Shown here piece by piece: positions 43,096-51,705 of a stretch of 64,000 nucleotides of DNA. The stretch is from the NCBI RefSeq assembly GCF_036321025.1, contig NZ_JAZAPB010000002.1, positions 124,001-188,000 on the forward strand, written 5' to 3'. The notes below the pieces were generated by a model. The model searched no databases. It worked only from the letters and a program-made list of their open reading frames with translations, and was not told the DNA's origin. Source of the stretch: Alteraurantiacibacter hainanensis. Lineage in GTDB: Bacteria; Pseudomonadota; Alphaproteobacteria; Sphingomonadales; Sphingomonadaceae. Positions within the stretch are counted from its first letter, which is position 1; each line of letters begins with the position of its first letter. Both the position numbers and the translations under genes were made by a program.

Positions 43096-45452
43096 AGCTT
43101 CACCCGATTGAGCCGCAGCGCGTTGGCAACGACGCTCACCGAGGAAAGCGACATGGCCGCAGCCGCAATGATCGGCGACAGCAATATCCCGAAAGTCGGA
43201 TAGAGCACCCCGGCTGCCACGGGGATGCCAAGCGAATTGTAGAAGAAGGCAAAAAACAGGTTCTGCCGGATGTTCGCCATCGTTTTCCGGCTCAGGGCGA
43301 TGGCAGTCACGATGCCGTTGAGATCGCCCTTCAGCAAAGTAACGCCAGCGCTTTCCATCGCCACATCGGTTCCCGATCCCATGGCGATGCCGACATCCGC
43401 CGCTGCCAGGGCAGGTGCGTCGTTCACGCCGTCCCCGGCCATCGCCACGACCTTGCCCTCGGACCGAAGCCGCCTGACGACCTCGCTCTTGCGGTCGGGC
43501 AGGACATCCGCCTCGATCTCCGTAATGCCAAGGCGACCGGCGACCGCTTCGGCAGTCGTGCGATTGTCGCCAGTCATCATGACAATCCTGATCCCCGACT
43601 TGCGAAGGGCCGCAAGCGCGCCAGGCGTGCTCGGCTTGACCGGGTCGGCTACCGCGAGAACGCCTGCCACCTTTCCATCGACGGCAACAAAGATGGCTGT
43701 CGCGCCTTCGGAACGCAGCTCATCCGAACTCTTGTCCAGGGCTTCGGTCGAAACTTCGATCTCGGACATGAAGCGGGCGTTGCCGAGGGCGACATCGCGG
43801 CCTTCCACGATGCCGGACGCACCCTTGCCCGTGGGAGCATCGAAGTTCTCGACGCCCGGAATGGCGATCTCGCGATCCCTTGCCCCATCGACAATCGCCT
43901 TTGCGAGCGGGTGTTCGGACGCGACCTCGACCGCAGATGCCAGCCGGAGCAGGTCATTCTCTTCCCACCCATGAGCCGGGACAACCATCGTGAGCGCAGG
44001 CTTGCCCTCGGTCAGCGTTCCGGTCTTGTCGACGATGAGGGTATCGACTTTCTCCAGCCGTTCGAGAGCCGCTGCGTCCTTGACGAGCACGCCAAGCGAA
44101 GCTCCCCTTCCGACACCGACCATGATCGACATCGGTGTCGCCAGTCCGAGCGCACAGGGACAGGCGATGATGAGCACCGCAACGGCTGCGACAAGCCCGT
44201 AGGTGAAGCTCGGTTCGGGACCCCAGATCGACCAGGCCGCAAACGCCATCACCGCGACAGCGATCACGACCGGTACGAACCAGCCGGCCACCTGATCGGC
44301 GAGACGCTGGATCGGGGCGCGAGAGCGCTGGGCTTCCGCGACCATCTGGACGATGCGGGACAGCATCGTGTCCCTGCCGACCGCTTCGGCACGGATGACA
44401 AGCGCGCCGGTCTGGTTGATCGTGCCGCCGATCACCCGGTCGCCTACCGTCTTGGCAAGCGGCATGGACTCTCCGGTCACCAGCGCCTCGTCGAGCGTCG
44501 ATTTGCCGTCCGTCACCACGCCGTCGACGGGGACTTTTTCACCGGGGCGAACGCGCAGGCGATCTCCGACCAGCACGTCTTCCAGCGGGACTTCGGTTTC
44601 GCTTCCCTCCTCGTCAATCCGTTGCGCGGTCTTGGGAGCGAGGCCGAGCAGGGCCTTGATCGCACCGGAAGTGCGCTCACGGGCGCGAAGCTCGAGCACC
44701 TGTCCAAGCAGCACGAGTACCACGATGACCGAGGCGGCCTCGAAGTAGACCGCAACCTGGCCCATTTCATTCCTGAAGGTGGGCGGGAACAGGCCCGGAG
44801 CCACCAGCGCGACGACGCTGTAGAGCCAGGCAATGCCCGTTCCCATGGCGATCAGGGTGAACATGTTGAGATGCCGGGTCTTGAGCGATGCCCAGCCGCG
44901 CTCGAAGAACGGCCAGCCCCCCCACAGCACAACCGGTGTTGCCAGCGCGAACTGAACCCATGCGGAAACATCCATTGGCACGAGATCGTGAATCGCCGGG
45001 ATCAGGTGCCTGCCCATTTCAAGCAGGAAAACCGGTACGGCGAGAACCAGCCCGATCCAGAAGCGACGGGTCATGTCGACCAATTCCTCGCTCGGTCCGG
45101 CTTCGGCAGTCGCCAATTCCGGTTCCAGAGCCATTCCGCAGATCGGACAGGCGCCCGGATGGTCCTGTCGCACTTCGGGGTGCATCGGACATGTCCACAT
45201 GGTGCCTTCGGGAACGGCTTCCTCGGGCACGTCAGGACGCGGACTAAGCCAGCGATCGGGACCGTCCTTGAATTTCGTCAGGCAGGATCCGCTGCAGAAA
45301 TGGTATTCCTGCCCGTCGTGAACGGCATGATGCTGCGTGGTTTCGGGATTCACGGTCATTCCGCAGACCGGGTCGGTTGCGGTGCCTGAAGTCGCCTGGT
45401 GCGGGCGCTCGTGATGGCAGGCACTGTGGTCAGTGTGTCGGTGGTTTGTCAT
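43092..45452 (-). CDS. copA: Cu(I)-exporting P-type ATPase
   Basis: P1B-1-type copper pump (786 residues) of the inner membrane. The N-terminus holds a YHS-like domain (TDPVCGMTVNPETT, FCSGSCLTKF) and a heavy-metal-binding domain (TMWTCPMHPEV, PGACPICGMALEP) rather than the usual HMA repeats. TGES, ACPCALGLATP with the CPC metal site, DKTGTLTEG with the phosphorylated Asp, SEHPLAKAI and GDGVNDAPAL follow. FFYNSLGIPVAAG and AAAMSLSSVSVV match the YN and MxxSS of the Cu(I) subgroup. The ATG at 45452 has AGGAGA upstream. It is cotranscribed with the overlapping cueR. Confidence 0.94.
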   Translation of the reverse strand: MTNHRHTDHSACHHERPHQATSGTATDPVCGMTVNPETTQHHAVHDGQEYHFCSGSCLTKFKDGPDRWLSPRPDVPEEAVPEGTMWTCPMHPEVRQDHPGACPICGMALEPELATAEAGPSEELVDMTRRFWIGLVLAVPVFLLEMGRHLIPAIHDLVPMDVSAWVQFALATPVVLWGGWPFFERGWASLKTRHLNMFTLIAMGTGIAWLYSVVALVAPGLFPPTFRNEMGQVAVYFEAASVIVVLVLLGQVLELRARERTSGAIKALLGLAPKTAQRIDEEGSETEVPLEDVLVGDRLRVRPGEKVPVDGVVTDGKSTLDEALVTGESMPLAKTVGDRVIGGTINQTGALVIRAEAVGRDTMLSRIVQMVAEAQRSRAPIQRLADQVAGWFVPVVIAVAVMAFAAWSIWGPEPSFTYGLVAAVAVLIIACPCALGLATPMSIMVGVGRGASLGVLVKDAAALERLEKVDTLIVDKTGTLTEGKPALTMVVPAHGWEENDLLRLASAVEVASEHPLAKAIVDGARDREIAIPGVENFDAPTGKGASGIVEGRDVALGNARFMSEIEVSTEALDKSSDELRSEGATAIFVAVDGKVAGVLAVADPVKPSTPGALAALRKSGIRIVMMTGDNRTTAEAVAGRLGITEIEADVLPDRKSEVVRRLRSEGKVVAMAGDGVNDAPALAAADVGIAMGSGTDVAMESAGVTLLKGDLNGIVTAIALSRKTMANIRQNLFFAFFYNSLGIPVAAGVLYPTFGILLSPIIAAAAMSLSSVSVVANALRLNRVKL

Positions 45453-45483
45453 CGGCTTTCTCCTATGCCGATTGGTCAAATGC

Positions 45484-45507
45484 ACCTTAACACGATGTCA
45501 GGGTCAA
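45484..45507 (-). promoter_or_regulatory. CueR-type promoter of the copper ATPase operon
   Basis: Read on the minus strand, TTGACC (-35) is followed by an interrupted dyad. On the + strand it is ACCTT-N11-AGGGT (45484-45504), the layout of MerR/CueR operators lying between -35 and -10. A poor -10 (CATTTG region) and long spacing fit MerR-type promoters. Confidence 0.6.
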
Positions 45508-45629
45508 GCGCTAATCAAAGCGCGTGCAAAATGTGCCTCTGGCTGATCCATCAACTCTGAATGTCGGCTTTCGGAGTGCTGCTCACTCGCGAACGGAGAT
45601 GCAGGGAGAATGCACCGGAGCGGATTAAA

Positions 45630-45860
45630 TTACGCCTCGGGCTTGTTCCGCGCCTCGTTGCGGCGTTTCAGCTCGGCCTCCGCGTCGGCGAGTCTGCTGT
45701 ATCGGTAGGGCCCGACGCGGTATTCCAGGGTCCAGCTGCTATCGATCCCGGCCGGCAAGCCGCCAGGCATGGATGGGCGCGCGAGAGCCCCGCCTTCGTC
45801 TTCCCATTCGCTCGAGCCGAAGGGGCTGGAGCGCAGGCTGTCCTTTTCCATGTTCGTCAT
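45630..45860 (-). CDS. Small hypothetical protein
   Basis: A 76-residue soluble-looking protein: MTNMEKDSLRSSPFGSSEWE, a Gly/Pro-rich middle, then WTLEYRVGPYRYSRLADAEA and a basic C-terminus (LKRRNEARNKPEA). A short aromatic stretch (YRVGPYRYS) may form a beta hairpin. No family recognised. AAAGG lies before the ATG. It is followed at 86 bases by the cold-shock-like gene in the opposite order of the copper operon's transcription start, and no operon is certain. Confidence 0.55.
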   Translation of the reverse strand: MTNMEKDSLRSSPFGSSEWEDEGGALARPSMPGGLPAGIDSSWTLEYRVGPYRYSRLADAEAELKRRNEARNKPEA

Positions 45861-45945
45861 CTGGTAACCTTTCCGGCACGCCCCTCTCGGGCGAAGGCGA
45901 AGGCCGGCACCGGGAACTTGCAGGTTCCGATGCCGGCCAGTCCGT

Positions 45946-46197
45946 CTAGCCCTGCTGAGTGGGGGCTCGTTCCTGCTGCGACGATTCCTCGCCCTGCTGT
46001 TGCAGGTCGACCGCGCGCTTGTTTCCTCCGTCGACTTCCACTGTCTCGTAGGAATAGCGCTCGTCCAGCGAAGGTGTCTGCGCCTGCTGCTGCAGGTCAG
46101 CCTTCTTGAAGGGAAGAGCGTCGCCGCCCTCTTCGGGGATGATCGTCCCTGCGCCCTTTTCCGTGTTGTATGATTTGATGTTGCCGAACTGGGGCAT
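45946..46197 (-). CDS. Diverged cold-shock-domain-like small protein
   Basis: An 83-residue protein. MPQFGNIKSYNTEKGAGTII and EEGGDALPFKKADLQQQ have the G-x-I-x-S-Y/F...G-F/A-G-x-I and D-x-F pattern of a cold-shock domain, then YSYETVEVDGGNKRAVDLQ resembles the strand ending in KxAxNV. The nucleic-acid-binding RNP1 (KGFGFI) is here KGAGTI, so binding may be weak. The Gln-rich C-terminus (QQQGEESSQQERAPTQQ) is unusual. Probably a small stress-related protein. Confidence 0.6.
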   Translation of the reverse strand: MPQFGNIKSYNTEKGAGTIIPEEGGDALPFKKADLQQQAQTPSLDERYSYETVEVDGGNKRAVDLQQQGEESSQQERAPTQQG

Positions 46198-46394
46198 GAC
46201 TATTCCTTCGAGGCGGAGTGCAGCCTGCCGGGATTGGCCCGACTGCGGCTAGGAGGCTCAAGTGAAGGAAAAAGGGGCGCGAAAGAGGCGCCGGTCAGAC
46301 CAACGGTTGCGTCTGGTAGCTGGTTAGGAAATGGTCATCGAGAGGCGCGATTACAACCTCTTTCGCATGGCTCGGGAAGCGGAATCCCTTCCGA

Positions 46395-46595
46395 TCAGAC
46401 GCTGGGAGTCGCCGCGAAATGCGATGCGCACCATGCGCAGGAGGCAGCGGCGCCCAGGCTGTGCTGGAACGAGCCGATTTCACCTGCGATCCTGCGTGCC
46501 CGCGCCAGGTGACCCTGGCGATCTGCATCGCTTTCGGTAGTTCTTGACGACATCAGCGCCTGTTGGTGCGCAGCGTATTGCTTGTTGAGGTCCAT
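46395..46595 (-). CDS. Small conserved hypothetical protein (MDLNxxY type)
   Basis: A 66-residue protein beginning MDLNKQYAAHQQALMSSRTT. This opening recalls short sphingomonad proteins that start MDLNxLYxxHQxxLM, from memory. RQGHLARARRIAGEIGSFQH suggests one helix, and the C-terminus has three cysteines (CAWCASHF plus one nearby). GGAGA lies 8 bases before the ATG at 46595. Function unknown. Confidence 0.55.
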   Translation of the reverse strand: MDLNKQYAAHQQALMSSRTTESDADRQGHLARARRIAGEIGSFQHSLGAAASCAWCASHFAATPSV

Positions 46596-46851
46596 GTTCT
46601 TTCTCCGGCAATTTGCGGCATTGCAGGATGCATGGCCGTTATTTCGTTCAATCCTCAATCAACCATCGCCGCGACGAGACGTCGCAGTTCGAGTGTCGAG
46701 AGAATTCCGGGCAGGTTCGAATTGTTATCGATATTCCCGTGATTGCCCTGGCTGGTGCCGGGGCGGTTGCTTTGGCGCTTGTCGGCGCCCGAAAACGTGT
46801 TGTTCATTATATCCTTGTTGGCAGCGCGTCGGCTGCCCTTTTCATTCTATG

Positions 46852-47118
46852 TTAGCGCATGAAGCCGCGTTTGCGCCTGACGCCGGGGCCTTGCCCCGAT
46901 GTCTGTTCGCGAAACACGATCCGACCCTTGGTCAGATCGTAGGGCGTCATCTCGACGTGTACGCGGTCTCCGGCGACGGTGCGGATGCGGAAACGCCGCA
47001 TCCTTCCCGCCGTATAGGCGATGAGCTCATGTCCGTTGTCGAGCGTGACGCCGAAGCGTCCGTCGGGCAGGACCTCGTTGATCTCGCCTTCCAATGTCAT
47101 GAGTTCTTCTTTCGCCAA
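46852..47118 (-). CDS. infA: Translation initiation factor IF-1, second paralogue
   Basis: OB-fold factor that occupies the ribosomal A site during initiation. EGEINEVLPDGRFGVTLDNG, HELIAYTAGRMRRFRIRTVA, GDRVHVEMTPYDLTKGRIVF are diagnostic of IF-1. At 88 residues it is longer than the usual 72 and carries a basic C-terminal tail (SGQGPGVRRKRGFMR). Many alphaproteobacteria have a standard infA and a second copy of this kind. The start is uncertain: TTG at 47118 gives the family-like MAKEEL, while an ATG at 47100 gives MTLEGE. Confidence 0.9.
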   Translation of the reverse strand: MAKEELMTLEGEINEVLPDGRFGVTLDNGHELIAYTAGRMRRFRIRTVAGDRVHVEMTPYDLTKGRIVFREQTSGQGPGVRRKRGFMR

Positions 47119-47500
47119 ACCGAAACCCCGTATGCAAAATCCGTCCGCGCAGGGGCTTGTCCCGAGGCGGAGCCAGGAAGCATGTAAGGGAAGAAGAGAT
47201 TGCCGTTAGAGCAATCGAATTCCGTCGCAGGCGACGTTAGGCAATTTCCATATAGCTTCATGTAAAATAATTGCAAGCATTCCGCCCAATTGCCGCCAGC
47301 GGCTCGCTAGTCGTCGACTGCATTTGGCCGGCAAGACACAGCGGGCAGACAGCCTTCAGGATGCCATATGGGCGCGATGTGCGGCCGCTCTTCGTGGAAA
47401 GCGGACACCTCTTTCACTCGCTCCCCGACATCAAATTGCGCGCCGAGAGGCAAAGGCGTATCGTTCCTTACGGGAGCGAATGGCAGAAAGGGGATGCCGC
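47119..47500. other. Gene-free region before the CadC-like regulator
   Basis: About 380 bases between the divergent infA paralogue and the regulator gene. It is A+T-rich near 47240-47280 (CATATAGCTTCATGTAAAAT), a likely promoter zone, and contains one AGCGGACA motif (47400-47407). Nothing else was recognised. Confidence 0.5.
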
Positions 47501-49372
47501 GTGACCGAGATTGAGATCGGTAGACATGTGCTTCAGCCCAATCGCCAGCTCCTGCTGGACGGCGAACACATCCATCTCGGTCCCCGTGCCCTGGAAATTC
47601 TGACCGAATTGGCCGCAGCGAATGGCGAGATCGTCACCAAGGACGAGCTGATGGAGGCCGTCTGGAGCGATGTAACGGTCGAGGAGAACGCGCTCCAAGT
47701 GCATGTCACCGCCCTTCGCAAGGCTCTTGGGGAAGATGCCGTTCGGCTGCACACAATAAGAGGCATCGGGTATCAGCTCGACCTGGGTGCTGCGGCAGAG
47801 CCCGGCCACGACCAAGGCCCGACTGCCGCACCACCATCCCTAGTCTCGGGAACGGCTTTGGAACCGGCTGCCGGGGCAAACGTCTGGCGAGGTCGGCGGA
47901 CAGCCATCTGGCTGGGGGGCCTGATCGTGGCCGTATTGCTGCTTGGCGCGATGTGGCAGCTCGGAATACGAAATGACCCGAGCACCACCCAGGTCACCGT
48001 CATGCCACTCACCGCAATCGGCGATGAGCCGGAAGAAGCAGCGCTTGCCAACGGCATTACGGAAGAACTGATTGTCCGACTTCGCCGGATTCCCGAACTG
48101 GAGGTCGTGAGCGGCCTCTCCAGCAGTCAAGCCAATGGCAATAGGTTGCACGGATCCGTGCAGGTCGATGGAGAAGAATTTCGGGTCTTCGCGCGCCTGG
48201 AAGACGGTTCAGGTGAAGTCTTGTGGACGGAGAATTTCGATCGGGAGTTGAACGACCTCTTGTATGTCGAGGAGGAGATTGCAGCAGCCGTGGCCAGCGC
48301 CTTGAGCGTGTCTCTCAATGTTGGTTTGGAAACCTCGGGTTACGGTGGCACTGACGACGCGGAAGCTTACGCTCATTTCGTGCAGGGCATATCCTACGGG
48401 TTTGGAAGCGAGATACACCTCTCGCTGCGACACCTCGAGCGAGCGATCGAAATCGATCCTGACTTTTCCCGTGGCTGGGCGCAAATCGTTTACGCGCAAT
48501 CGTTCGCACTACTGAATGACTCGGATGCCTCTAGCGTTCGCGACCGTCTCGCCGCGATGGATCAGGCATCGCTCCAGGCCATCAGGACCGGACCCGATCT
48601 TGCGATCGGCAATGCAGCGCGCGCTTGGTTTCTGTTGCATGTTAACGAGGTGGCGCTTGCCGAACGATTCAACCAGCGAGCAATCCGTCTCGACCCAGGT
48701 AACGACACCGAATTTCGGGATAGGATCGCGTTCATTGCCCTACAGTTCGGACGCGTCGAGGACGCACTGGACTACGTAAGATCCAAAGCCCTCATCGACC
48801 CTATCTTCAATAGGCAGATCACACCTAATCATCTCGCGGCGCTATTTCTGGCTGGGAGACACCAAGAGGTCGTGGAGCTTTACGAGGAAGCTCTCGCATC
48901 CGGTCAGGATCTTCCTGACAGCACCCTGGCCATTGTTGCCGGATCGTATTTTTCGCTGGGCGATGAGGTCGCAAGCGAAAGGGTCGCGAGCGCCAGTCAA
49001 ACATCTTTCATGATCGACTGGGCCCTGGAATTTAATGAACAGACCTTTCCCAGGCTGCCGCCAGCTGCACTTCGGGAATGGGCCGATGAAGTCTATGGGG
49101 ACACGGGACGATTCCAACTGGCGGCTCTGGCCACTCGCGCCGCTGACAAGGGGGAAAACGAGTTGGCACTCAGCTATCTCCAACTCGCCTACGATCGACC
49201 AGGACAGGCATCATATCTGATGCTCTGGCATCCCTATCTCGGAGAGGTTCGAAGAAGCGAAGGTTTCGAGCAGCTGATAGCCAGGCTAGGCCTGGTGGAT
49301 GCATGGCGGGAAAGTGGCGATTGGGGCGATTATTGCCGTCCGCTATCCGAGTCTGAATTCGAGTGCTTCTGA
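47501..49372 (+). CDS. CadC-like winged-helix regulator with membrane segment and TPR-type tail
   Basis: A 623-residue membrane-anchored regulator. The N-terminal winged helix is OmpR/PhoB-type (LLLDGEHIHLGPRALEILTE, VTVEENALQVHVTALRKALG, LHTIRGIGYQLDLG). A transmembrane helix (WLGGLIVAVLLLGAMWQLG) near residue 145 separates it from a periplasmic region with VMPLTAIGDEPEEAALANGI, the start of the adenylate-cyclase/TolB-like domain found in such proteins. TPR-like helices follow (ERAIEIDPDFSRGWAQIVYA). I prefer the GTG at 47501, with AAAGGGGA upstream, over an ATG at 47480 whose ribosome site is too close. Signal and targets are unknown. Confidence 0.85.
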   Translation: MTEIEIGRHVLQPNRQLLLDGEHIHLGPRALEILTELAAANGEIVTKDELMEAVWSDVTVEENALQVHVTALRKALGEDAVRLHTIRGIGYQLDLGAAAEPGHDQGPTAAPPSLVSGTALEPAAGANVWRGRRTAIWLGGLIVAVLLLGAMWQLGIRNDPSTTQVTVMPLTAIGDEPEEAALANGITEELIVRLRRIPELEVVSGLSSSQANGNRLHGSVQVDGEEFRVFARLEDGSGEVLWTENFDRELNDLLYVEEEIAAAVASALSVSLNVGLETSGYGGTDDAEAYAHFVQGISYGFGSEIHLSLRHLERAIEIDPDFSRGWAQIVYAQSFALLNDSDASSVRDRLAAMDQASLQAIRTGPDLAIGNAARAWFLLHVNEVALAERFNQRAIRLDPGNDTEFRDRIAFIALQFGRVEDALDYVRSKALIDPIFNRQITPNHLAALFLAGRHQEVVELYEEALASGQDLPDSTLAIVAGSYFSLGDEVASERVASASQTSFMIDWALEFNEQTFPRLPPAALREWADEVYGDTGRFQLAALATRAADKGENELALSYLQLAYDRPGQASYLMLWHPYLGEVRRSEGFEQLIARLGLVDAWRESGDWGDYCRPLSESEFECF

Positions 49373-49449
49373 TTGGACCGCGATCGCGTCGTCATCGGCT
49401 GGTCCGCTTTTGGCTTACCGCTAGCTCGGCGAATGCGTCTGCAAGTGGG

Positions 49450-49462
49450 TGGAAAGCGGACA
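49450..49462. repeat. Dispersed AGCGGACA-type repeat
   Basis: TGGAAAGCGGACA occurs here and at 47395-47407, flanking the CadC-like gene. The core AGCGGACA also occurs at 50321-50328, and an inverted TCCGCT at 49403-49408 (core AGCGGA on the minus strand). Short repeats with this core are common in sphingomonad intergenic DNA, from memory. Confidence 0.5.
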
Positions 49463-49480
49463 TCGATGCCAACGGTGAAA

Positions 49481-50242
49481 TTAGGCAGACACGTATGCGT
49501 TCTTGGCTTTCAAGAGGCGCATGAAGTGGATCGTCAGGGGAGCCAAAATAAGAGCACCCAAAAGCGCGACATAATTCTCCACAAACGGTGGGGAGGTGCT
49601 GGAAACAAACCAGTTGACCGCTAGATGCGAAATCATAGCTAACAACACGCTGAATTGGGTCTTCACGCCCAGCCACGTAAGATAGAACGTATAGACGACA
49701 TAGAATGGAACCCAGGCGAGCCAGCCGACCATGCCCCATGTGTTATAGCCGGGCATAAGGTAGAACGGTATGTGCCATAGCACCCAGACGATTGAGAGTA
49801 TTAAACCCGTTTGGATAGGTGTGTGCACCTCCAAGAGCCTTGGGAGTGCATAGCCTCGCCAAACGATCTCTTCGATCCAGACCGGGATCAACAAGCCAAG
49901 AACACCTACGCTGAGGACGGGGTCGAAGGCCGCCTTGGCGCCAAGAATAGGCAGCAATCCAATTCCGACCGCAAACAGCCCTGCGGGTATCAACGCTGCC
50001 AAATATGCCGAGAAGTTCTTTCTGGCGGCAAATGTCAACGCTAGCCAACTGCCGACCGCTTGCCAGCGCCCCTCTTTGAAAACAAAAATCCCGGTGATCG
50101 CCACCATGCCAATCGCCCCGAGCATGATTGCGGCGGAGGGCACCTCAATACCGATTAAGCCTCGGGCACTGAGGGCGACGAAATACCATATGGCGCCAGT
50201 CCAAAGCAGAACGATTAAAAGGAGCCAATGCACCTGCCTCAT
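49481..50242 (-). CDS. CPBP-family intramembrane metalloprotease
   Basis: A 253-residue membrane protein of the CPBP (Abi/CAAX protease and bacteriocin-processing) family, with about seven hydrophobic helices. The active-site motifs are IEEIVWRGYALPRLL (Glu124, Glu125, Arg129), WVLWHIPFYLMPG and MISHLAVNWF, so zinc binding and catalysis look intact. Its substrate is unknown; relatives process prenylated proteins or give immunity to bacteriocins. Base composition appears lower in G+C than in neighbouring core genes, which may indicate acquisition. It is convergent with the regulator gene. Confidence 0.88.
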   Translation of the reverse strand: MRQVHWLLLIVLLWTGAIWYFVALSARGLIGIEVPSAAIMLGAIGMVAITGIFVFKEGRWQAVGSWLALTFAARKNFSAYLAALIPAGLFAVGIGLLPILGAKAAFDPVLSVGVLGLLIPVWIEEIVWRGYALPRLLEVHTPIQTGLILSIVWVLWHIPFYLMPGYNTWGMVGWLAWVPFYVVYTFYLTWLGVKTQFSVLLAMISHLAVNWFVSSTSPPFVENYVALLGALILAPLTIHFMRLLKAKNAYVSA

Positions 50243-50350
50243 TGCGCTAACATATCTTCAAATCGAGCCTGAGCAAAATACGTCCCGGCATCTGGGCAGA
50301 ACTTCCGCAATCCGGTCGTTAGCGGACAGTCTGCTTGACGCGCCGGATCG

Positions 50351-50950
50351 CTAGACCTCGTCATAGTGAAACGGCGCGATCACTGCGGTGGGATGCGCTT
50401 CGTATTCGAAGCTGGGCGGCCGGTCGGGCTGTACCCCTTCGGTGGAGCGCAGCAGCGGTACGCCGCCGCGATGCCAGCCCTCGTCGTATTCGCAATAGAA
50501 GTTGATGATGCCGTGCAGGGACGCGATGCGCCAGCGCCCGTCCTCGCGCACGTAAGTGTTCTCGTAGGTCGCCTCGCCCCAGCGGCCCACCTCGTCGTCC
50601 ATGATGCCCACCATCATCAGCGTGCGCCAGCGACCTTTCGCGGCGCCGGCCGCGCTGTCGATGTGAAGCACGGGCTGCAACTGCATGTGGTTGAATATCA
50701 CCCCGTCGCGGTATTCGGGCAGGCGATGCAGGTATTCGCGCACGCGGTCCTGACCCACGTAGACGCCGCGTCCGGCGATCTCCAGCGTGCCGTCGCGGGC
50801 GAACAGGTCGGCCGCCTTGTCCCACAATCCCTTGTCGACATAGTAGCCGTAGGCGCCCTGCAGGTTGACGAGGTCGCGGTAGTCCTCCGCCGCCTGCGCG
50901 CGCGCTTCCAGCGCCTCGATCCGGGCCAGCAGGTCTTCGTTTGTCGGCAT
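50351..50950 (-). CDS. NTF2/SnoaL-like family protein
   Basis: A 199-residue cytoplasmic protein with a SnoaL-type cone fold: LVNLQGAYGYYVDKGLWDKA (helical start), ADLFARDGTLEIAGRGVYVG, VIFNHMQLQPVLHIDSAAGA and WRIASLHGIINFYCEYDEGW. Members act as small isomerases, dehydratases or binding proteins, and the catalytic residue cannot be assigned. It ends 21 bases before the gap to the CPBP gene and lies 29 bases downstream of dcd on the same strand. Confidence 0.82.
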   Translation of the reverse strand: MPTNEDLLARIEALEARAQAAEDYRDLVNLQGAYGYYVDKGLWDKAADLFARDGTLEIAGRGVYVGQDRVREYLHRLPEYRDGVIFNHMQLQPVLHIDSAAGAAKGRWRTLMMVGIMDDEVGRWGEATYENTYVREDGRWRIASLHGIINFYCEYDEGWHRGGVPLLRSTEGVQPDRPPSFEYEAHPTAVIAPFHYDEV

Positions 50951-50979
50951 TGCATCCTCCCTTTCGCGGAAGGATTACG

Positions 50980-51534
50980 TCACAATCGCGGCAGCGTCAC
51001 CCCGCGCTGACCCATGTACTTGCCCGCGCGGTCGGCATAGGTGACCTCGGGCCGTTCATTGCCCTGCAGGAACAGGAACTGGCACGCGCCCTCGTTGGCG
51101 TAGATCTTGGCGGGCAGCGGCGTGGTGTTGGAAAATTCCAGCGTGACGTGGCCTTCCCAGCCCGGCTCCAGCGGGGTGACGTTCACGATGATGCCGCATC
51201 GTGCATAGGTGCTCTTGCCAAGGCAGATCACCAGCACGTCTTCCGGAATGCGGAAATATTCCACCGTGCGCGCGAGGGCGAAGGAGTTGGGCGGGATGAT
51301 GCAGACGTCGGTCTTGCGGTCGACCAGGCTGTCGCCGTCGAAGTTCTTGGGGTCGACCACGGCGGAATTGACGTTGGTGAAGATCTTGAACTCGTCCGCC
51401 ACGCGCGCGTCGTAGCCAAAGCTGGAAAGGCCGTAGGAGATACACCCGTCGCGCTTCTGCGCTTCCACGAAAGGCTCGATCATGCCCTTGGTCTGCGCGG
51501 CCTCGCGAATCCACTTGTCGGAAAGAATTGCCAT
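50980..51534 (-). CDS. dcd: dCTP deaminase
   Basis: Deaminates dCTP to dUTP in the cytoplasm, feeding dTTP synthesis. 184 residues, trimeric dUTPase-like fold. MAILSDKWIREAAQTKGMIE, SYGLSSFGYDARVADEF, SFALARTVEYFRIPEDVLV, TPLEPGWEGHVTLEFSNTTP (with the catalytic Glu) and EGACQFLFLQG are all standard. I used the ATG at 51534; the frame extends upstream without family similarity. It diverges from the universal stress protein gene. Confidence 0.96.
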   Translation of the reverse strand: MAILSDKWIREAAQTKGMIEPFVEAQKRDGCISYGLSSFGYDARVADEFKIFTNVNSAVVDPKNFDGDSLVDRKTDVCIIPPNSFALARTVEYFRIPEDVLVICLGKSTYARCGIIVNVTPLEPGWEGHVTLEFSNTTPLPAKIYANEGACQFLFLQGNERPEVTYADRAGKYMGQRGVTLPRL

Positions 51535-51705
51535 GGATGAGGGATTCCCGAAGTGGCGGGTCGGGGCAAGTATCGTGTCGGACATATCCCCCTGCAGTGC
51601 GTTCTCACGCAGGGTTGCCGTGTAGCGAACGCGGCCCGATTGAGCTTGACGCTCTGTGCCGATGTACCGACATTTAGGAATGTGGGGATCAGACGAGGTG
51701 CAAAG

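Noticed and set aside
46613..46855. A possible 80-residue + strand membrane protein
   Set aside because: Its second half is hydrophobic (IPVIALAGAGAVALALVGA), but there is no ribosome site before any start and the first half is basic and shadow-like. Conservation would be needed.
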